Source of the DNA: Stagonosporopsis chrysanthemi
Lineage: Eukaryota; Ascomycota; Dothideomycetes; Pleosporales; Didymellaceae
Assembly (NCBI GenBank): GCA_022560025.1
Contig: JAFISE010000055.1
Coordinates: forward strand, 123,749-187,748
Direction: 5' to 3'
Length of the DNA: 64,000 nucleotides
Under the pieces are notes generated by a model. The model was given only the letters and a program-made list of their open reading frames with translations. It ran no database searches and was not told the origin of the DNA. Below are positions 25,517-37,141 of this stretch, in pieces; position 1 is the first letter of the stretch, and every line of letters begins with the position of its first letter. The position numbers and the translations under genes were made by a program.

Positions 25517-26752
25517 TTAACTCATCTCTACCACAGCAATACCGTCCGCATCGACCCACTGCGATCCAAAAGCGAACAGCTTACCCTGTGAGCAGAGCCA
25601 CATAAGTAGCCACATGTGTTCCACAACCTCGCCCCAGCAATAGAGCCTCACACTTCCCAACGTGTATGCGGATTCGCTTTCTCGATACAGTGTCGTTCCC
25701 CATCCTAGTCGACCGCTACAGACGTGCTCTTGAAGCGATGCCCAAAAGTCTTGCTGTATCAATGGAGGCCATTTCGTGCAATCAACAAACCAGTAGCCCC
25801 GCTCATCCGACTCCAAACTTCTCCACATCTTTCGTGGTTTGAAGCGGCTAGGGTTATTGGTCTTGATTGCCGTGAGGTGCCTTGTAATCTGAGAAGGTAG
25901 GGATTCCGGGCTTGCTACCGAAATTGCTGGAGGAGGCGGAACCACATGAATCGAGATTCCAGAAAAGTCCAGCTGACCCGGATCAGGTCCTTCATGACCT
26001 TCGGCCGTTCGAGACGTTATTTCGGACAGGTCGTTCGATTTTTTCGACAATCTCACATCGGTCTCATGTTGGACATGGTCCATCGAGAACGTCGGCAAAG
26101 ACACATCCTCGGCGATCCCTGAGGACCGAACTTCGGCCGGAACACCCATGCGAGAAGGCACTTCATCTCTGCCAGCATCCGCGTCGTTGAAGGAATCACC
26201 CACAAAAGAATCCTCAGAAGTCGTCGACCCCGTATCCCGCAACTGACTCTGCAAAGCCTGCAGCGCAGATTGCGAATCTTCGATAAAGCCCGTATCGGCA
26301 TCTTCGAGTCCGTCGGAACTCAATCGCGACTCCTCTTGCTCTTGCCTGAAGCTCGTTCTTGGTGACGCATGTTTCCGCCAACTTAGGTAGCTCCGATCCA
26401 GCTGTGCCAAGCGGCTGATAGGGCGTTCGGCCGCACGGATTGAGCCGTCGCCAGCATGATGTCCATCCGAGGAGAGATTGGAAGGAAAGCTATCGTACGA
26501 TTCTTTGCTAGCTGCAGGTATCGGTGCTTCGTTTGGATTTTGAATTGAGGCCTCCCCGGGTCTTCGAGAAGAGGCATGCGACCGGGTCTCTACTGCTTGC
26601 CTAGCTTTTGTTCTTCTCTGAACCTGCGGATCTCGGTGGATTCTATGAGGCTCGAATTCTGTATAAGCGCTTGCAAGAGATCGGAAAAGCTCATCATTTT
26701 GACGTGTGACAGACGTAGAGATGTGGACGAGAACTTCGATGTCGTTGGTCAT
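25517..26752 (-). CDS. Hypothetical protein with compact C-terminal aromatic domain
   Basis: Single exon, 411 residues; I do not recognise a named family. Residues 1-290 are hydrophilic, Ser/Arg/Asp-rich and probably disordered. The last 120 residues look folded: E-R-G-Y-W, then D-F-W-A-S-L, G-R-L-G-W-G, V-R-L-Y-C-W-G-E-V-V-E-H, W-L-L-M-W-L and W-V-D-A-D-G, with many tryptophans. Such a pattern (disordered front, Trp-rich end) suggests a conserved binding domain, but function is unknown. There is no signal peptide or clear transmembrane helix. Neighbours are a phosphodiesterase downstream and another unrecognised gene upstream, all on the minus strand. The ORF is long, starts with a normal ATG and needs no introns. 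Confidence 0.75.
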   Translation of the reverse strand: MTNDIEVLVHISTSVTRQNDELFRSLASAYTEFEPHRIHRDPQVQRRTKARQAVETRSHASSRRPGEASIQNPNEAPIPAASKESYDSFPSNLSSDGHHAGDGSIRAAERPISRLAQLDRSYLSWRKHASPRTSFRQEQEESRLSSDGLEDADTGFIEDSQSALQALQSQLRDTGSTTSEDSFVGDSFNDADAGRDEVPSRMGVPAEVRSSGIAEDVSLPTFSMDHVQHETDVRLSKKSNDLSEITSRTAEGHEGPDPGQLDFSGISIHVVPPPPAISVASPESLPSQITRHLTAIKTNNPSRFKPRKMWRSLESDERGYWFVDCTKWPPLIQQDFWASLQEHVCSGRLGWGTTLYRESESAYTLGSVRLYCWGEVVEHMWLLMWLCSQGKLFAFGSQWVDADGIAVVEMS

Positions 26753-27246
26753 GATTGGTGCAGATTAGTTTTGATCGCTGTTCCTGCAAGACAGACATCA
26801 TGCATTAAGAGGAGGGACGAGACTGATATTAAATGCTGAAATGCGCCAAAATGAGCATCAGAAAGTGAAGTTCGAGAACTCATGTTCAGTGCAGTGAGTG
26901 CTGCCTTACCATGTGGAGTGCGTCATCTTGGCACGACTAACCGCTTTTGGACCAAAGGTACGCTTTCTTGCATTATTCTGACTGTGAACCTACTTTCTAT
27001 TGAGTTCTTCTCAGGCATCTCTTATCATAAATTCTCACTAGATAGGTCTCTCTTTCAATCATCTGTTGTTACGTGAAAAGACTCGCCAAATCAAAGCGTC
27101 CAGTTACATGCGCAAGAAGATATTCTATTGGCCTGCATTGTAGAGGAGAGATAGGTTCTAGTGAGACAAAGGTTTTCCAAAGTGAGAGAATCCATCTTGC
27201 TGTCTTGACTGATCCCAAGCCCATTAGGGCGCATCTTGCCAAATCA
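26753..27246. other. Intergenic, nothing recognised
   Basis: About 490 bases between two minus-strand genes. AT content rises around 26980-27060 and I see no gene, RNA or repeat. Confidence 0.4.
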
Positions 27247-29647
27247 TCACACCTCACGGTAACTCCTCGCACTTAATCGCTCAGTCAACGGTCTGAACTC
27301 GGACCCGTCAACGCTCCCTTGGTCAATCATCCTCACTTTCCGCCTCTCCTCAACAAAGGTAGCCGGCTTTCCGTTCTCATTAATCCCCCTCCAGCTTCTG
27401 ACTTCGACCAGGTCGCCATGTCCATCGTCTTCAGAATCGGTCTCGTCGTCCTCCACGCTGACTTGCTTTCGACTCGGTGGAGGTGTAAGGGACCGCGCAC
27501 GCTCAGCAATCCTTGTACGAGAAACATGGCGATAAGTCGGACGCACTGTCCGCTCACGTGGAGGCGATGATGATGGAGGACGGGGCGGGGGTTCTTGGGG
27601 CCGTCGAGGGCTGACGCTGACATGGCGAAAGCGCACCTCTTCGTAGCGTCTCGATGGTGAAGGCGAGATGCGTCGTGCACGGTCAACACGAAACTCTTCA
27701 TAAGCTCTCTGTGGAGATGGCGATGAGCGGCGAATATGGAGTCTTTCCATACGATCGAGCGGCGGTGAAGCGGGCGCGTCAACATAACGACGACTCTCAA
27801 AACGGATATGCTGCTCGTGTCTGTCATCCTCAGGACGATCGCGCGAGACAGGGTCCTCTCTTTTTTCCGCTGCAAATTGAACACGAGGGCCACCAATCTC
27901 GACATTCGTGCTTTGCTGGCTGTCACGCAAGTTGGTCCTCCGCCTGTAGGATGTCTCGTATGTCATGTCCCCTGGCTTGAGGATACTGACAGGGTCTGAA
28001 CCGGCATCATTCGTCAAGGTCCCATCAGAGTGTGAAGGTACTCGATGATCAGGTACCACCGTCCTGTACGGCCGAGGGTGCGATTGCATGCGAACATGAC
28101 TCTCATTACGATCGTCACGACGCACAGGGCTTCTCGCGCTCCGTTCTTCCGAAACTTCTCGATATCTGGTCCTAGTAGTTCTGGAGCGCGCCGGTGGAGG
28201 CGAGGGACTGAGCTCGATTATGCGGGGGCCCGGGCGAGGTGAACTCTGTTTTCTGTAGGAGTGAGTACGTACGACATCAGGTGGCGGCCATACCTCATCA
28301 GCAACAGGGTATGGCTCATTTGATGATCTCATGCCAACTACATCTGGCGGTGGCCATACACCATCATACCTCGATCGTCCAGGACTCAAAGAAGATACCC
28401 GAACTCTGGCCGTGCTTCTGTACTCGCGTAGAGGGCTTCGCTGCATTGAACGCAGCCCCATGTTGATACGACGGGAGTTGCTTTTGATAATAGGCGATCG
28501 AAGGTGATCGGTCCTCCAAGATGCATAAACCTCGTCCCGACTTCTCCGCCGGCCTCTCCGCTCGCTGTGTCCGATTTCGATATTGACAGGTTCTCTAGGC
28601 CAGTCGCAAGGCTCATCGGCGGTACAAGATCGAACTCTTGTGTAGCTAGTCCCTCTCGAGAGGTGGTAATTTCTGCTGCGCTTCTTACACTTCCTGCAAG
28701 GCGTAGTAATGACGGGCTTGCCTGGTATGACAGGATGATTTCGGTGATATCCTGCAGACCGCATTTGACCGCAGTCACTGCAGGTATGACATAATAGCAC
28801 GGGCACTATGTGCTCTTCAACTTGCGATTGCGTCTCGCCAGTGTGGTGTCGATAGGCAAAGTCCGTTCTCCGATCCCTAGATATCTCGGAGACCATATGA
28901 CGCTGATTTGGAGCCATCACATTGTAAGTGGGGCTAGTTATGCTCGCACTGGCGGATGACAGAGCATTGGAATCTGGGTACTGCCAACCGACGTTGAACC
29001 CTGGTGGCGCTGGTTGGTTAGCGTAGTTGCCTGGCAGCTGAGGGAAGCCAGATGGGGCAAACTGTGCTGGGATGAACTGAGTACCTCCTGGTTGACCTTG
29101 GCCTTGACTTTGACCTTGAGCTTGGCTTTGACCTTGTTGTTGACCAAGAGGCGGCGGACGCGAGGGGAAGCTGTAGTAGATGAGTGTTAGTGAACAGCAC
29201 AAGGAATGGCGGTACAGTCTCGTGACGCTGCAACAATCGATATACGTACCTAGCTTGACCAAAAGCAGCTTGCGGTCCGAAACCACCTTGAAATCCTTGA
29301 AGTCCTTGAAGCCCTTGATACGAAACGACCGAGCTCGCTGCTGCTGCAGGCGGCGGCGTGGGTGCTGCAGGAAGCGCACCAAGGCCAGGGAATTGCTTGC
29401 GCTTGTTAGCAATCGATCAAGCTTGACACGCATACAGAGGCGTAGCAATCTTCTGCGCATCGTGTCAGCCTTGTGTAAAGTATATCGTGATGTCTCTGTG
29501 AGATACGCACACATTGAAGAGATGCTGGTGGGCAGGATTTGAAACTGAGCCTGGGTACTGCGGTACTGGTTGTCCAGCACTCGCAGTCGAGCTGCTGCCG
29601 CCGCTCATGTACGTCGCAAAGGCTCTGCGTTGCTCCTCGTTCGCCAT
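27247..29647 (-). CDS. Hypothetical Arg/Ser-rich protein with CxxC zinc-ribbon-like motif
   Basis: Three exons, 29647-29513, 29395-29250 and 29170-27247, give about 734 residues. The start ATG in M-A-N-E-E-Q lies far upstream of the long open frame; exon 2 restores a Pro/Ala/Gln-rich stretch (P-G-L-G-A-L-P-A-A-P) that is not readable in the long frame. Around residues 222-260 a compact motif C-H-T-C-S-D-C-G ... C-R-K-C is likely metal-binding. The remainder is Arg/Ser/Pro-rich with repeated S-P-S-P-x-R and V-W-P-P-P-D-V-V units, resembling disordered nuclear or RNA-associated proteins. The intron-1 acceptor could be six bases further upstream (adding R-K). No named family recognised; function unknown. 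Confidence 0.7.
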
Positions 29648-30065
29648 GTTGTGTTTGTGGGAGGTCACTCGCGTGGTGGAAATCAGGAAGGTCCGCCTGG
29701 CGCCACGTGGGTGCAGCCGCAGCCACGATCGATTCTCTGATAGTGACGTGAGAAGGAGTGGAAAACTGAACCAAAAAAGGTGGGGTGGGTGGCAAGTGTG
29801 ACGGCGGTCGAGAAGGGAGAAGAAAGCGGGTGAGTGTGCTACAAGGTGAAGGTGAAGTGCCTGAAGCGCGGTTGCTAGCGCCTGCCGACTTCTTTCAAAC
29901 GCACATACTATACGGTGAATCTGACGACTCATTTTGCGCAGTCTCTGAAACGTGTCCAGTAATGGGGCTCAAATGTTCTTTTATTCTTCCCAAAACGCCT
30001 GCCTGATAACATGCCAACCATCATATCTGTACAGGTGCTCTGACTATCTCTTATCGAGTCTGCTT
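29648..30065. other. Intergenic gap
   Basis: About 420 bases between two minus-strand genes, carrying the STT3 3' end and the promoter of the Arg/Ser-rich protein gene. Nothing else recognised. Confidence 0.4.
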
Positions 30066-32515
30066 CTAATCAACCCTCAATACTCGGGGGCCCTTCCTCT
30101 TTGTGGCCCTCTTCTTCTTGTGGCCCTGGTCAAAGGCCACAGCACTACCGTGATCACGGCCAAAGTTGTCAAGATCCTTGACCTTATAGATCCTGATAAT
30201 CCAGTTCTCACTGGTGAATGCTTCCTCAATGGTGCTAAGCTTGGGGCCTTCGGCAGGCAGCTTAACGCCACGGACGCGGTCGGTGGCCTGTCCAGCGGGG
30301 AAGAGTGAGTTGTAGTTGTAGTAGGACATCTTGTACCTGTGAACAGCATTAGTTCAATTATCGAGAGAATGCGGGATTGGGACTTACATCAAGCTGTTCT
30401 TCATGGTGTCAGTGGCGTCACCGTCAACACGGTACTCGCCGCGGGGTGTGAAGAAGTTGCGCTCCTTGACCTCATCAGGCCAGATACCCTCAGCAATACG
30501 GACCATCCAGAGGAACTTATTGATGTCATCTCCAGAGTAACCAAGGAGACCACCAAAGACAACGAGAACGTAGTCGACCTCGTGCTGGCGCATGATCGGG
30601 TAAGATACCTCCTCCCTGGAACTCATAGCCTTACCAACGGTGGCAATGTGAGTGTTGTTCCAGGTGTTGTTGTCAACAAGGGTCGGGCGGTCGGCCATAC
30701 CACCAATCTGGTAGCCGTAATCCCACCAGGACATAATCTTGGCGTCCTGGGGGGTGTTCTGCCTGAGCCAGTAGTACGCCTCGCGGTAGTCATCGATAAT
30801 GTGCTGGCTACCATCGGGAAGTCTGGAAGCGAGGACAACGGAAGGCGAAGAGTAGGCGTTGGAAGTAACCCATGTGCAGTGGAGCACAAACAGCATGAGG
30901 TAGACCGCGGACGCGCCGACTACGGTAAGTTTGGAGGCGTACGACTGGATACCAATGTAGGGCTTGCGAGTAGAGCGGAGACCGTCTGGAAGGACTGCGG
31001 CAGCAGCGATCTTGGCAGCATCGGTCACGTCACCCTCTGTAGGCTCGGTCTTCTTGACAGGGGTCTTTGCGTCGAGGTAGGTGTCCAGGATTTGAGAGAA
31101 AGCAATGGCCGATGCTACGCACACGATGGGAGTAAGAGTGAGCATGAGACGAACCATGACACCAGCGAAGTAACTAGCAAGCACAGCATAGATGACAACG
31201 AAGACTTGCTCATCGGTCAGCTTGGTGAAGCACATGTACACACCAGCAGGGAACAGCCAGATCATCATGCTCAAGTCGAAGAAGAACGCAGGCCAGGCAG
31301 TAGGCTGGTGCTCGGAGACGGAGGCAATGATGGGAATGTGAATCTTTGCGTATCCAGTATCCCAGAGCGAGTAGAAGCGACCAGTCCAGGGGGCGATAAC
31401 TCCAGTGACGGTGAGAAGGACAAGTCCGCCAAAAGCAACGACGAAGACGACCAGAACCAGAGCGCGGAGCAGAGTCTGGAACTGCTTGCTGGGAAGCTGA
31501 GCGCGGACCCAATCGACGAAAGCCACCAATTGGAGAAGGCCGAAAACACCAAGCGCAGACATGTGCTCAGAACTGCGAATAGGCAAGAATCCAACAAAGG
31601 GAATTTGCATACTCGCAAGCGTGCCGAGCGCATACCAGGAGGTGTAGCTGACGTACAGCCTGGGGCTGTAGCGTCCCATGCAGATCAACACAAACGCGTG
31701 CAGGGGCAGCAAGTTCGTGATGAAGACGTATCCTCCCCAGGCCGACACCATGTATCCATAGAACAGCGCGGTCAACGCGCCCCAGAACATAGATCCCTCC
31801 TTGACGGCCTTGATCCACAAGAAGAACGTAAAGACAAGCAGGAAGATGGCAATGGCCTCGTTGTCGTAGCTACCGGCGACCGAACGCGAGATGTATCCGG
31901 GGGTGATACCCATGAAGGCTGCGGCGAGCAGACCGGCAGAGGGCGAGGTGACCATTTCGGTAGTCAGGAGGTATGTCGCGAGCGCGGTGAGGCCAGAGAA
32001 GGCTGGGGCGAGGAGGACGCAAATGTTACGGATGTCGACGGGGAGGGCAAGGGCGCGCAGAGCATGGTAGATGATGCCGCTGGTGACCATCAGTCCGGGG
32101 TATAGTGTACCACCCGTGACACGACCGAGAGGGTGCCATGTTCCTGTTTCCTATGTCAGTCCATTGCGTTGATTCTAGGTATGCGTTGTGTGCGCGAGCG
32201 GTGCGGAGGAGAGGCGGAGAGGCGTACGGTCGTCGAACCAGTCCCAGAAGCTATAGAAGCCATTCTGTACAAGATATTTTGTTGCTCGGAAATTGAACCA
32301 CGGATCGACTGTGTCTCTCGATTAGCCAATTGCACATTCCAAAGCTCGTGGTTGCACTGACACTCGTGGATGATGCTCTCGAAGCGGATCACAGAGAACA
32401 GACGGCTGCTCACAGCTGCACCTGCGATCAAACACAGAATGACAACGCGAAGCAAGCCTCGAGTGTTCCGGCCCGTGGCCTGCTTGAGGAATTGCCCTTC
32501 CTCTGCGGTGGCCAT
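30066..32515 (-). CDS. STT3: Oligosaccharyltransferase catalytic subunit STT3
   Basis: Four exons: 32515-32362, 32308-32228, 32143-30388, 30336-30066; 753 residues. STT3 transfers the lipid-linked oligosaccharide to Asn-X-Ser/Thr in the ER lumen. The short first two exons encode the first membrane helix and the catalytic-Asp motif E-F-D-P-W-F-N-F-R with Y-S-F-W-D-W-F. Exon 3 carries S-Y-D-N-E-A, many membrane helices and the acceptor-binding W-W-D-Y-G near 551. The last exon adds the lumenal tail beginning Y-K-M-S-Y-Y-N-Y and ending in a basic K-K-K-R-A-T-K-R-K stretch. Both ends are missed if only the long open frame is read. Intron donors are GTCAGT, GTACGC and GTAAGT, all ending in AG, and phases agree. 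Confidence 0.95.
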
Positions 32516-33016
32516 ATTTGGGAAAAGGAAAGTGGTATAAAAAGTGAGGTGTTGCTTTCGAGAGGCCGCGTCACAGCTGGCTGTAGCTATCACCGTGTCC
32601 AGTTCCCGCAGAGCGGTCTTGGCAGGCTAAACCCCACACCCCTGTAGCCCACAGCCTCGTAAATCCATCTCCACCACGGTCATAGCTCAGGCCTTGGGGT
32701 CACGATCACAAAAGCTTTGCGGTACAGATGGATTGCTCGAGCTGACTTGTCAATTCGCCACGCATCACTGAATGTAGAAACCCCTCCCCCCAAAAGTCAC
32801 TGGGACGGCCGGCCGGCAGAGGCAAGAATCGGTGTCTATTACAACACGTGGTATGATACAAAAAAGTTCGAAGACGGCAGCACTTCTAGATTTGCTTTCA
32901 GTCCTTTAGATGTAGACGTGAGCCTTCGTCGGCGAAGCACTTGCTAAGGAAGTAGCTTTGAAACCCAAAATTCGAACGACCATCGGCATTAAGAGACAAA
33001 GTAGGCAGCAACGTGC
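32516..33016. other. Intergenic; STT3 promoter
   Basis: About 500 bases between the zinc-finger gene 3' end and the STT3 start. No gene or RNA recognised. Confidence 0.45.
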
Positions 33017-35709
33017 TCAATTTTCTCTACGATCAGCACGGTTAACCGGACATGTTTCGCAGTATATATGTGAGCACTGCGGATTCGGACAACTGGCGCA
33101 GAGCGAATGAAGAAAGGGACCATCTCCGCAATTACACTGAGGAGTCAGCAAGATCGGATCGAGTTGAGTGATGTACTTACACAAAACCGGAGGAGGAATT
33201 GCTGAGAGTCCTCTCTTGATTGATAGGGTTGATGCTGATCCGTCATGTTGTTGTGTGCTCCTGAGCAGTCCTGTGTTGTCTCTTCTATCATGGTTGACCA
33301 GTCGTCGAGAGCTACTGACGGCTCGGTGTCATCGTCGTTCATGTCAGCATCCGTCCCCATTTCTGTTACGTCTGCGGCGAAGTTGCGATCCACCTCATCC
33401 TGGAGCTCCTTCTTTGTCCGATTGTCCTCTACACAAACCCACTCATCAATCGACCTCTTCTCAAAATGGAGAGCTATGTGGTTGAATCGTTCGTCCCAGG
33501 CATCACTGCGCGCAGTCTCGAGAACTACGATCTTGCAACAAAACCCACACCAATATTGGTCCTGGCAATTTTTGCCTATTCTACAGCGCTTGATAATTGT
33601 CTGGAGTTGGCTGTCTGAAGTGACTTCATGTTTCTCTGCCAAGTGGTTTTGCAGCTGAATCGGACGGCAGCAGTGATACCCACACTTTTTGCCAGGCTTG
33701 TCCGTATAGTCGCAGCGAAAAGCTTCAAGCTGATAGTGCTGAGAGTTCTCGTGGCGTTTCCAGTCCGATTTGGCACCAAATTTCTTATGACATTTGGGAT
33801 AAGTACATCCGTATGGTCTCCGGTGTCTCTTGTTGTGCTTTTTCAAGTCACATGGGCGACCTGAGAAATCGCAGCCCTCAAATTCACAGTGTTGTATTTT
33901 TGAACTGTGTTTATGGTTTGAAAGACGTTGCTGAAATCGCATAGACTTGGATTTCTCTTTGAGGAGCCCGGTAAGTGCTTTGGACACATTCACCCATTCG
34001 TCATCGGAGAGGACATCCAAGGCATTGTGATGGTTGTCATCTTGTTTTTGATGATACCCAAGGGCATGCATGGCTTTCGATAGCTTCTCGAGGATCTGCT
34101 GCTGCTGTTCAGACTTGGTTTGGGGTCCATTCGACAGCTCAATGGGGGCCGGTTGCTGGTCACGATGAGAAGTGTGTGCAGGCCGCGAAAAGGAGGAGGT
34201 ACCAGGACGCCAAACCTTACTTAATCTTCGACGTTTTTGTACGGCGTTCAAACGATTGTCTGATGAAAGTATTGTTCGGTCATCTGTAGCGACATTGCTC
34301 TTACTCGGAATGGAAGGACTCACGCCGATTTGCGAGAAAGAAGTATCTGCTGAAATCGTGACTGGCGAGACCTGGGATGCACTCGAGAAAGAACCGCCGT
34401 GAAACGATACCGATGGCTGACAGGAGAAGACGTGACCGCCGTTCGAAGACAGACCTTCATGGTCTCCCATGCCAGCGACCAGCGTCGCCGTATCAGCAGG
34501 GAGCGACTGTAGATCCGAAGGCACATCTTGTACATGGTGCTCTGAGCTGTAGACCTTAGCAAACTGGAGTTAGGTCGTGGACTTCGTTGACATACCGCTT
34601 GATAAGGTCCACTGAGTCCTCTTCCCCGTGCATTCGCTCAAGATGTTGCTTGAAGTTATCGAGACGTGGCCAGATCTTTGTCTTGCTGACGCAACTAGCG
34701 GATGCACATCGATACGATCTCGAATTCTCTATGACAGCTTTGTGAACACTTTTCCTATGACGATCCAGATCGTTGACGGTTGAAAAGCCTTTGCCGCTTC
34801 TCTTACAATCGCGCTCACCGCAGACGAACTTCTTAACATGCTTCAGCATATGTCTCCTGCAAGTTGACTATTAGATTCAGGAACATAGCATATACCGGGT
34901 CCAACACATACTTGCTTTCAGATGCACACTTAGAGATCACGGAACAGTCTGGTACAGTGCAACGATACTGTTGTCCGTGACGCCCGCTTCGACTACTCTG
35001 CTGTGATACAGATTTCTGATCTTGAGAAGCTGTGCGTACCATACTGTGTGATGTATTTAGCGCAACATTGACGCTCGTATTCTTCGTTTGCAGCGTAAAG
35101 TCCGCTGGCAGTTCCTTTCCACCGTTGCCGGAATCGTTGCCAATAACAGATTGCGGTGGCTGCGTCTGGTAACCAGAATCAGACACTATGTCGGTTTCTG
35201 AGTGGATTCGTTGCCGGTACTGAGTGAACTCTCTGTGGGCGTACGGAGCAGTATTTTCGCCAATACCATTGGAGCTTCTCATCTGGTGAGGATTCCATGG
35301 CCCCTCGCTGTGACAGAGTCGGGAAATGGGATCCACCATCTGGTCCACGTTATGGACCAACGGATACTGCTGTGGTCCTGGGGGCACGAGGAATTGTGGA
35401 TTGCGTCCACTATGAACTTGCGGCGCATTTCCCCTCGACTGTGTGGCATTTGACTGAGCCACAATCCTCGGCTTTGGAGTGCTCCATGAAGTAGCAACAG
35501 TACTTGTTGGACTAGGAACTGACTGAACCGCTGTTCTGGGGTCATAATTCCATTGCGGAAAGGACAAGTTCTGATATTGAGAGGTTTGATTGGCGTATGC
35601 CTGGAAAAGTCACAAACTGGACATACAGATAATTAAGGAGCAAACATACAGCTTCATCCAGGTGGCCAAACTGGAAGTTTGGATACATCCCGTGATTTAT
35701 TTGAGACAT
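33017..35709 (-). CDS. C2H2-type zinc-finger protein with cysteine-rich C terminus
   Basis: Five exons: 35709-35650, 35600-34912, 34856-34596, 34546-33181, 33136-33017; 831 residues. Several degenerate C2H2 fingers are visible: C-T-V-P-D-C (about 230), C-G-E-R-D-C ... H-R-K-S-V-H, C-A-S-A-S-C ... H-L-E-R-M-H, and a second group with C-E-F-E-G-C, C-T-Y-P-K-C ... H-E-N-S-Q-H and Y-W-C-G-F-C. This is a nuclear DNA- or RNA-binding protein of a type expanded in filamentous fungi; target unknown. The final 39 residues, reached by a 44-nt intron (33180-33137), form a cysteine-rich module with C-N-C-G-D-G-P and C-x2-C-x-H spacing, a recurrent ending of such proteins. First exon gives M-S-Q-I-N-H-G-M-Y. 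All intron phases agree. Confidence 0.82.
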
Positions 35710-37141
35710 TTCTACTGTGGCAAGTCAGCACGTAGTTCGACACCAAACATGGCTCTCGACATAGCTTTGCCGACACCGACAAGATGAAATCAACCTATAA
35801 GATGAATGTATGCATTGAGAGTAGGCAACGTGTAAGACATCAAACAATCAAGACCTACCGACGTCCAATAGTGCTCAGCCTTACGCCTTACGCCTCAACA
35901 TCCGGGCTCGCAGGTACTTTCGAAGAAAGGTCGCAGAGCGTCCAGTGTGCGCAGAGCTGCATTAGTATAAGACCAGCTGCAGTTCACCGCCCCACAGTGC
36001 ACACAAGGACCGCACAAGAGAGCCGCAGCCGCGTCCTCTTAGTTTCGTGACCTTGTGCACGGACAGCCGGTGAAGGATCGGGACTGGCGTGGAGTCAACG
36101 ATCGTCACCATTCGCAAGTGCGCATCGTCGACCAGTAAGAATAGTGCTGCAGGGCAACGATACAGCTGTCAGGAGACGGTAAAAGAGATGGAGAGAGTTT
36201 GTCGCAGACGCGACGACATCTTGGAGTGGTGGTGGGCGGCCGCCGGAGGGCACAGGGCAAACAGTTGCCTGGTTTGCCTGATGTCAAGGGTGCTGGCGCG
36301 CCAAGAGGAGGACCTCTGGCACTGCCACGCAGAGGTTACAGAGGTCCTGCAAAGTGACGCACCAATCAGTGACCGTGATCTGAGGATTGGGTTCCGCCAA
36401 AGGGCAAGTCGGTGCGTGGCTGGCTGATGTTGTGCATCAGTCGCATTTGCTGCATCGAGTTGTTGTGGCTCGATCGACGAATCATGAGTACACCGATGGT
36501 GTGCGATGTGACAATACGAAGTGCTGTAATCGTCCTTGATATACTGCGATGTCGAAACTGTTGTGACGCCAGAAGAGATCGACAGGATGTTGGGTCCACT
36601 CTCAGCCTCATGTGCGTCCCTTGCAGGTACTCATGAGAGTTGGTGTCACAGCCTTTCTTGTCGCATATGGCATTGTTGTAGCCACGCGGTATTCAACCGC
36701 ACCTGGCCCGCAGTTAGGAAGAATGATGACAACGTAGTCCTATACATGACCACAAGATGCTGATGTTTGTATTTGCCGGAATATATTCCCATCGCTATGA
36801 GCCTGTTGGAGATGGTCACGGTACTTCCACAACACATGAAGACGACAGATCTGGGTTTCTCGTTTCGGAGAATTGTTCTCGCTGAAATGTAGATATAGAA
36901 AAGGTCATAACTACGAAATGTACTCGGCACACTCAGACATTGAGGTACAGAGTGATGTGATATCAAGCGGAGATGTGTGAACCGCATGCAAGAACGCCAA
37001 TAGATGAGGGTATGATATGCATCGCTTCCTTCCTCCCGTAGAGGCCAACACGCCGGATGTCTCGGTAGATGCAGGTGTATCAAGAGAGAACGCCAAAGAT
37101 GAACAAACAAGTCATTTGCAACAAAAGCTGGACATTGGGCT
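35710..37141. other. Long intergenic region, nothing recognised
   Basis: About 1.43 kb between two minus-strand genes. ORFs of up to about 170 codons occur (for example 36646-37167 minus), but their sequences are not low in stops by any coherent exon model and show no family motif. No RNA gene or repeat seen. Confidence 0.4.

Noticed and set aside
30339..32105. 588-codon plus-strand open frame opposite STT3
   Set aside because: It is exactly antisense to the conserved STT3 exon, is driven by codon bias, starts without a proper ATG context and has no recognisable motif.
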